Assembly: GCA_040954595.2 (NCBI GenBank)
Contig: CM082588.2
Location: 6,510,001-6,574,000 of the forward strand
Origin: Balanoglossus misakiensis
Lineage: Eukaryota > Hemichordata
Length of the DNA stretch: 64,000 nucleotides
Reading direction: 5' to 3'
How positions within the stretch are numbered: the stretch's first letter is position 1; every line of letters starts with the position of its first letter. Position numbers and translations under genes: made by a program. Shown here in pieces: positions 57,870 through 64,000 of this stretch. Under the pieces are notes generated by a model, which was not told the origin of the DNA, ran no database searches, and was given only the letters and a program-made list of their open reading frames with translations.

Positions 57870-59205
57870 GGGGGGCACAAGCGCCCTCAGGCGGCTTGTG
57901 CCCCCATTGTTATTGTTGGAATTTTTGGGGGCACAAGCGCCCTCAGGCGGCTTGTGCCCCCATTGGTATTGTTGGAATTTTTCTTTATTAGGGCCCAAGC
58001 CCAGCAGGCTTGGGCCCTATTGGTATTACTGGGGTTTTTTAGGGCACAAGCCAAGCAGGCTTGTGCCCTATTGGTATTACTGGGGTTTTTCATCCTCTTC
58101 TTTTTCTTGTGTAGTTTTTTTGCCCAATAGGATCTTGAAAACGGCTGAACCTACAAATCTCAAACTTGGCACAGTGATGCAGGCCTATGAGAGCTGGTGC
58201 AGTACCCTCGTGAATGTTTAATAAGTCATGTGACCTGATGACCATATATGGGCAAAGTTTTCAAATGGGCCTAATTTGCATATGAATGGAGATATCAAAA
58301 TTCTTTTAGCAACTTTTGCGGACCATGTGGTCAGTGTCCTACATGCCAAATGTCAAGGCCATGGGCCAAGTCTATTGTCAGAAGAAGATTATTAAATATT
58401 ATTTGTCATATTTGTGGACCCAGCCATAGGCCTATACTTTCTATAGTTAAGCTATGACACTATGTCCACGTCTGTGCAATTGTCCTGTACAGTGACAGTC
58501 TAGTGGCCCGTGAGCTGAATGGGACCAAAATAAAAGACAAAATTTTGGGCTCACCTGTAACACCTGCTTAACTCATTAATTATGTGCATACCTAATTCCG
58601 GGCTAACTATTAGGGCTAGAGGTTTTGTTCTTGTGGGACATGGACCAGTATGGGATCAAAACTTTTTGCTTAAATTTTGGGTGACCTCAGGTGACCTTTG
58701 ACCTACTTTCCTATATCTTGGCATCCACAGCAGGTACAGACTTGGCGTTTGGAGGGTTGTGACTAAAATTGAAAAGACAAAATTGGGGGTCACCTGTGAC
58801 ACCTGCTTATCTCATTAATTATGTGCATACCTAATTCCAGGCTAGCCAATAGGGCTAGAGGTTTGATTTTTGTTGAACATGGACCAGTATAGGGTTAAAA
58901 TTTCTTGCCCAATTTAGGGTGACCTCAGGTGACCTTTGACCTACTTTACCGTATCTCGGCAACCCATGCAGATACAGCCTTGGCATTTGGAGGCATGGAA
59001 CTCCTAATGGAGCCTTATACTTTACCTCATTAATTATGTGCATATCTAATTCTAGGCGAACCAATAGGGCTAGAGGTCTGGTTTTTGTTGGACCTGGACT
59101 AGTATGGGGTCAAAATTTTTTGCCCAAATTTTGGGTGACCACATATGACCTTTGACCTTCGGCTTAAGCTTGTGCCCGTCATCGCTGCTTGCAGCTATAT
59201 TCTTC
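57870..59205 (+). repeat. Hairpin-headed interspersed repeat, copy A
   Basis: It starts with four GC-rich palindromic units of about 53 bp (such as GGGGGCACAAGCGCC...GGCTTGTGCCCCC and GGGCCCAAGCCCAGC...). A body follows with AACTTGGCACAGTG, a CArG box CCATATATGG (58242-58251) and 238-bp subrepeats with TGACCTTTGACCT at 58692, 58930 and 59146. It ends CGCTGCTTGCAGCTATAT. No coding capacity. Confidence 0.85.
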
Positions 59206-60617
59206 TACTTCTTCTTCTTTTTCTTCTTCTGTCATTTTCTTTGGCGAGGTAGATCTGGAAAACTGCTAAACCTACCAATTTCAAACTTGGCACAATGGTG
59301 CAGGCCAATGAGAGCTAGTGCAGTACCCTTGTGAATGTTTAATTAGTCACGTGACCTGATGACCATATATGGGCAAAATTTTCAAATCCGCCTTATTTGC
59401 ATATGAATGGAGATATCACAATTCTTTTAGCAACTTTTGCGGACCATGTGGTCAGTGTCCTACATGCCAAATGTCAAGGCCATTGGCCATGCCAATTTTG
59501 AGAAGAAGATTTTTAAGTATTATTTTCCATATTTTTTGACCAAGCCATGGGCCTATACTTTACATAGTAAAGCTATGACCACATATTATTTTGGATAAAT
59601 ATGCATACATATCTCAAAATCTGTTAGGCCGATCATCTCCAACTTTGGTGTGCAGCAAGCCTAGCATTTGTCAATAATTTTAAGCAGAAAAAAATAATAT
59701 GAAAAATCGACAGATTTTTTTATATTAATTTGTTTATTAAATTTATACCTTTGCTTATACCTCTATGGTTAAGCTATGTCCATGTCTTATTGTGGAATTC
59801 TGGTCAGTGCGATAGTCCTGTACAGTGAGTGTCTATTGGTCAGTGAGCACAATGGCACCAAAATAAAAGGCAAAATTTTAGGCTCACCTGTAACACCTGC
59901 TTAACTCATTAATTATGTGCATACCTAATTCTGGGCTAACTAAGAGGGCTAGAGGTTTCGTTCTTGTGGGACATGGACCAGTATAGGGTCAAAATTTCTT
60001 GCCCAAATTTTGGGTGACCTCAGGTGACCTTTGACCTACTTTCCTATATCTCGGCATCCAGACCAGGTACAGACTTGGCGTTTGGAGGGTTGGGACTAAA
60101 ATTGAAAAGCCAAAATGGGGGTCACCTGTGACACCTGTATATCTCATTTATTATGTGCATACCTAATTCCAGGCTAACCAATAGGGCTATAGGTTTGGTT
60201 TTTGTTGAACATGGACCAGTATAGGTTCAAAATTTCTTGCCCAAATTTTGCATGACCTCAGGTGACCTTTGACCTACTTTACCAGATCTTGGCATCCAGA
60301 GCAGGTACAGACTTGGCGTTTGGAGGGTTGGGACTAAAATTGAAAAGCCAAAATTGGGGATCACCTGTGACACCTGCCTACCTCATTAATTATGTGCATA
60401 CCTAATTCCAGGCTAACCAATAGGGCTATAGGTTTGGTTTTTGTTGAACATGGACCAGTATAGGGTCAAAATTTCTTGCCCAAATTTTGCATGACCTCAG
60501 GTGACCTTTGACCCACTTTACCATATCTTGGCATCCAGAGCAGATATGCTTATTGCTATGTTGCTATGTGCTATGTGATATGTTGGCTTGGGCCCGCTAT
60601 TGCTGCTTGCAGCTATA
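59206..60617 (+). repeat. Hairpin-headed interspersed repeat, copy B
   Basis: Same body as copy A without the leading hairpins. It has a perfect E-box GTCACGTGAC (59346-59355), CCATATATGG (59363-59372), and three subrepeats with TGACCTTTGACCT at 60025 and 60263 and TGACCTTTGACCC at 60502. It ends TATTGCTGCTTGCAGCTATA. Confidence 0.85.
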
Positions 60618-61330
60618 TTTAGGGCCCAAGCGCAAGCCAGCGCTTGGGCCCTATTGGTTTCGTTGGGGTTTTTAGGGCACAAGCCAAGCAGGCTTGTGCC
60701 CTATTGGTATTACTGGCTTTTTAGGGCCCAAGCCCAGCAGGCTTGGGCCCTATTGTTTTTACTGGAGTTTTTCTTTTTCTTCTTCTTCTGTCGTTTTTTT
60801 GGTCAGCTAGATCTGGAAAACGGCTAAACCTACCAATTTCGAACTTGGCACAATGGTGCAGGCCAATGAGAGCTGGTGCAGTACCCTTGTGAATGTTTAA
60901 TTAGTCACGTGACCTGATTACCATATATGGGCAAAATTTTCAAATCGGCCTTATTTGCATATGAATGGAGATATCAAAATTCTTTTAGCAACTTTTGTGG
61001 ACCATGTGGTCAGTATCCTACATGCCAAATGTCAAGGACATTGGCCATGCCAATTTTGAGAAGAAGATTTTTAAGTATTATTTTTCATATTTTTTTACCA
61101 AGCCATGGGCCTATACTTTCCATAGTAAAGCTAAGACCACATATTATTTTGGATAAATATGCATACATATCTCAAAATCTGTTTGGCCAATCATCTCCAA
61201 CTTTGGTGTGCAGCTAGCCTAGCATTTGTCAATAATTTTAAGCGAAAAAAAATAGTATGAAAAATCGACCGATTTTTTTATATTAATTTTTTTATGAAAT
61301 TTATACCTTTAATTATACCTCTATGGTTAA
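60618..61330 (+). repeat. Hairpin-headed interspersed repeat, copy C (truncated)
   Basis: Three leading palindromic units, then the first 560 bp of the body with GTCACGTGAC (60904-60913) and CCATATATGG (60921-60930). It is broken off by the minisatellite before the DR1-bearing subrepeats. Confidence 0.85.
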
Positions 61331-61369
61331 GTATGGAAAGCCATAACTGCCTTAAGTGAACTGAACTCA

Positions 61370-62720
61370 TGTTCTCTTGTGCATTTAACATGTTGTCTTG
61401 TACATTTAACATGTTTTCTTGTGCATTTAACATGTTTTCTTGTGCATTTCATATATGGTCCTGCGCATTTAACATGTTGTCTTGTGCATTTCATATATGG
61501 TCCTGCGCATTTAACATGTTGTCTTGTGCATTTCATATTGTCTTGTGCATTTAACATGTTTTCTTGTGCATTTATGTATGCTGTCCTGTCCATTTAACAT
61601 GTTGTCCTGTGCATTTCTATATGTTGTCTTGTCCATTTATATACGTTGTCTTGTCCATTCATATTGGTTGTCTTGTCCATTCCTAGACATTGTCTTGTGC
61701 ATTTCTATATGTTGTGGTGTGCCTTTAACATGTTTTCCTATTCATTTCTATATGTTGTCTTGTCCATTCATATACATTGTCTTGTGCATTTCTATATGTT
61801 GTCGTGTGCCTTTAACATGTTGTCCTGTTCGTTTCTATATGTTGTCTTGTCCATTCATATACATTGTCTTGTGCATTTCTATATGTTGTCTTGTCCATTC
61901 ATATACGTTGTCTTGTGCATTTCTATATGTTGTCTTGTGCATTTCTATATGTTTTCGTGTGCCTTTAACATGTTGTCCTGTTCATTTCTATATGTTGTCT
62001 TGTCCATTTCTATATGTTGTCTTGTCCATTTATATACGTTGTCTTGTCCATTCATATTGGTTGTCTTGTCCATTCCTAGACATTGTCTTGTGCATTTCTA
62101 TATGTTTTCGTGTGCCTTTAACATGTTTTCCTATTCATTTCTATATGTTGTCTTGTCCATTCATATACATTGTCTTGTGCATTTCTATATGTTGTCGTGT
62201 GCCTTTAACATGTTGTCCTGTTCGTTTCTATATGTTGTCTTGTCCATTCATATACATTGTCTTGTGCATTTCTATATGTTGTCTTGTCCATTCATATACG
62301 TTGTCTTGTGCATTTCTATATGTTGTCTTGTGCATTTCTATATGTTTTCGTGTGCCTTTAACATGTTGTCCTGTTCATTTCTATATGTTGTCTTGTCCAT
62401 TCATATACGTTGTCTTGTGCATTTCTATATGTTGTCTTGTCCATTCATATACGTTGTCTTGTGCATTTCTATATGTTGTCTTGTGCATTTCTATATGTTT
62501 TCGTGTGCCTTTAACATGTTGTCCTGTTCATTTCTATATGTTGTCTTGTCCATTTATATACGTTGTCTTGTGCATTTCTATATGTTGTCTTGTCCATTCA
62601 TATACATTGTCTTGTGCATTTCTATATGTTGTCTTGTCCATTCATATACGTTGTCTTGTGCATTTCTATATGTTGTCCTGTGGTTTTGTACATGTTGTGT
62701 GGTGCATTTAACTTCATTAG
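61370..62720 (+). repeat. Minisatellite with about 23-bp unit and 393-bp higher-order period
   Basis: Tandem variants of TTGTCTTGTGCATTTCTATATG. A variant block containing TTCATATTGGTTGTCTTGTC recurs at 61658 and 62051, giving a 393-bp higher-order unit. Long Cys/Leu/Ser/Phe readings of 361 and 395 codons come from the repeat and have no support as genes. The right part is mirrored at the window end. Confidence 0.93.
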
Positions 62721-62806
62721 AAGAAGATTAACTTCATTAGAAGAAGATCAAGCTGTTCCGGGAGGGCGGTATCCTCCCCCTGGCGGAACAGTTTTGTTTC
62801 CACAGC

Positions 62807-62814
62807 TATAAATA
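62807..62814 (+). promoter_or_regulatory. TATA box before the SAM-like ORF (mirrored at 63760-63767)
   Basis: TATAAATA lies about 140 bp before the ATG at 62949. It is preceded by a hairpin, CTGTTCCGGGAGG...CGGAACAG. The mirrored copy serves the right arm. Confidence 0.5.
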
Positions 62815-62948
62815 GACTGTGGCCTGCAGTCTCCCAAAATATTTGATACATTTACAATGTACATCCGGTGAAAAAGAGAGGGAAAATCTGTAGCACTAAG
62901 ACAAGCACGCGTGTTCGCACAAGGACATTGTATCCTGTCATCATCATC

Positions 62949-63368
62949 ATGGAGGAAATTTTGCGTTCTATGTCATTGTCAACTCTGATACCAAATTTTT
63001 TGCAAGAACGCATTTCCCCGGAAACTGTAGAATCGCTCACTGATCGTGAACTCATAAGATTGGGGGTAGAGACCATGGGACACCGGCATGATCTGCGAAA
63101 GAAGTGTTCACGTGCTGTCGCCCGTGAAGACATGGATCAAGCATCTGCATCGACGCTCCAAGAACATGTTACCGTTTGCAAATTTCGGCAGTTGCCAGTG
63201 CAATGCATGATTTCGAAACCTCCGCATTCACTTAATTGTGGCGATCAGCCACACACAAGACACGGACTGTCCATGTCCGGGCCTTTTTGGCGGTTTTCTT
63301 ACCTCGACCAACAGTACCAGACGGGGCACCAGCCCGCCCACGCCCACCATTGCCTCTGGCGGGGATAA
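62949..63368 (+). CDS. SAM-like domain ORF, left arm
   Basis: From ATG 62949 about 67 residues form a helical SAM-like domain (MEEILRSMSLSTLIPNFLQE, then LTDRELIRLGVETMGHRHDL). At the palindrome breakpoint the frame passes into the spacer and ends at 63368 after 139 codons, so the C-terminus is chimaeric. SAM domains mediate protein or RNA binding. This type is often the N-terminus of larger multi-copy, possibly transposon-linked, proteins in invertebrates and fish. Confidence 0.45.
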   Translation: MEEILRSMSLSTLIPNFLQERISPETVESLTDRELIRLGVETMGHRHDLRKKCSRAVAREDMDQASASTLQEHVTVCKFRQLPVQCMISKPPHSLNCGDQPHTRHGLSMSGPFWRFSYLDQQYQTGHQPAHAHHCLWRG

Positions 63369-63390
63369 ATAACATGTCTCTTTCAGCGTA
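63232..63390 (-). pseudogene. Probable continuation of the SAM-like gene, out of frame
   Basis: A Gly/Arg-rich segment (GNGGRGRAGAPSGTVGRGKK) is followed by a Trp-containing block, then a stop at 63232. I recall Lys-rich plus TWT-x-x-xx-CL blocks after SAM domains in some multigene families with C-terminal HECT domains. That link is tentative. Confidence 0.3.
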
Positions 63391-63625
63391 CGGTCTCAGA
63401 GAGTCTTCCATAGTTGCTAGAAGATGCAGATGCTTGATCCATGTCTTCACGGGCGACAGCACGTGAACACTTCTTTCGCAGATCATGCCGGTGTCCCATG
63501 GTCTCTACCCCCAATCTTATGAGTTCACGATCAGTGAGCGATTCTACAGTTTCCGGGGAAATGCGTTCTTGCAAAAAATTTGGTATCAGAGTTGACAATG
63601 ACATAGAACGCAAAATTTCCTCCAT
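63383..63625 (-). CDS. SAM-like domain ORF, right arm
   Basis: Mirror copy of the SAM-like ORF (80 codons from ATG 63625) ending SNYGRLSETVR. It is the original orientation if the spacer belongs to the same gene: just downstream, in another frame, a reading with MEDSLRPYAERDMLF and KKARTWTVRVLCVADRHN (63447-63232) looks like the continuation. A frameshift or unrecognised intron separates the two. Confidence 0.45.
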   Translation of the reverse strand: MEEILRSMSLSTLIPNFLQERISPETVESLTDRELIRLGVETMGHRHDLRKKCSRAVAREDMDQASASSSNYGRLSETVR

Positions 63626-64000
63626 GATGATGATGACAGGATACAATGTCCTTGTGCGAACACGCGTGCTTGTCTTAGTGCTACAGATTTTCCCTCTCTT
63701 TTTCACCGGATGTACATTGTAAATGTATCAAATATTTTGGGAGACTGCAGGCCACAGTCTATTTATAGCTGTGGAAACAAAACTGTTCCGCCAGGGGGAG
63801 GATACCGCCCTCCCGGAACAGCTTGATCTTCTTCTAATGAAGTTAATCTTCTTCTAATGAAGTTAAATGCACCACACAACATGTACAAAACCACAGGACA
63901 ACATATAGAAATGCACAAGACAACGTATATGAATGGACAAGACAACATATAGAAATGCACAAGACAATGTATATGAATGGACAAGACAACATATAGAAAT

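Larger units (their letters stand above)
62574..64000. repeat. Large inverted repeat, arms at least 578 bp, 271-bp spacer
   Basis: 62574-63151 is the reverse complement of 63423-64000, with no difference found wherever I compared them. The spacer is 63152-63422. The palindrome continues past the right edge, so arm length is a minimum. Each arm carries the end of the minisatellite, a doubled 20-bp word (ACTTCATTAGAAGAAGAT), a short hairpin, a TATA box and a SAM-like ORF. Confidence 0.95.

Noticed and set aside
61524-62731. Open readings of 395 and 361 codons, Cys/Leu/Ser/Phe-rich
   Set aside because: Both frames follow the minisatellite unit; a tandem repeat whose unit length keeps frames open explains them fully.

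Overview
This is a stretch of an intron-rich animal nuclear genome, about 40% GC. Its genes have small phase-consistent exons with GT..AG introns, AATAAA signals, microsatellites, MITE-like elements, a tRNA-derived SINE and a LINE fragment. ATGTACATGT-type words are frequent. Gene content (a CEP126 homologue, a CEP162 homologue, clustered cathepsin L genes and a TRADD-N-like immune-type protein) suggests a marine invertebrate such as a non-vertebrate deuterostome or a lophotrochozoan. I cannot narrow it further from sequence alone.

Layout. (1) 51-5099, minus: a gene cut by the left edge. It encodes three copies of a GT-B glycosyltransferase-like N-lobe, one C-lobe, a TRADD-N-like domain and a duplicated coiled coil. 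(2) 9400-21519, minus: a CEP126 homologue in nine coding exons. (3) 21903-35026, plus: a CEP162 homologue in 31 coding exons (1,401 codons). The two centrosome/cilium genes are head to head with 383 bp between start codons. (4) 37067-39657 and 41977-46751, plus: two tandem cathepsin L-like protease genes. The second carries a nested intronless gene (45138-45602) in its seventh coding intron. The nested gene encodes a secreted acidic precursor ending in a cationic amphipathic, possibly amidated, peptide. (5) 47785-53440: an unrecognised membrane/coiled-coil gene, a near-identical 2 kb duplication of its 5' part and upstream flank, and a LINE fragment between the copies. (6) 54488-57706, plus: a group II PLP-dependent decarboxylase whose last exons are not in the window. 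(7) 57870-61330: three copies of an interspersed repeat made of GC-rich hairpin units and 238-bp subrepeats carrying consensus DR1, CArG and E-box sites. (8) 61370-64000: a minisatellite running into a large inverted repeat (arms of at least 578 bp, no difference seen) that carries a small SAM-like ORF in both arms.

How the genes relate. CEP126 and CEP162 families both act at centrosomes and in ciliogenesis, so a shared promoter would co-express them. The cathepsins are secreted or lysosomal cysteine proteases; cathepsin L enzymes can process propeptides at basic sites, which makes the nested cationic-peptide precursor an attractive but unproven partner. The TRADD-N gene looks like a stand-alone innate-immunity or cell-death adaptor. 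All gene models were assembled by eye from splice consensus and reading-frame continuity. Family names come from recognised motifs, not from a search.
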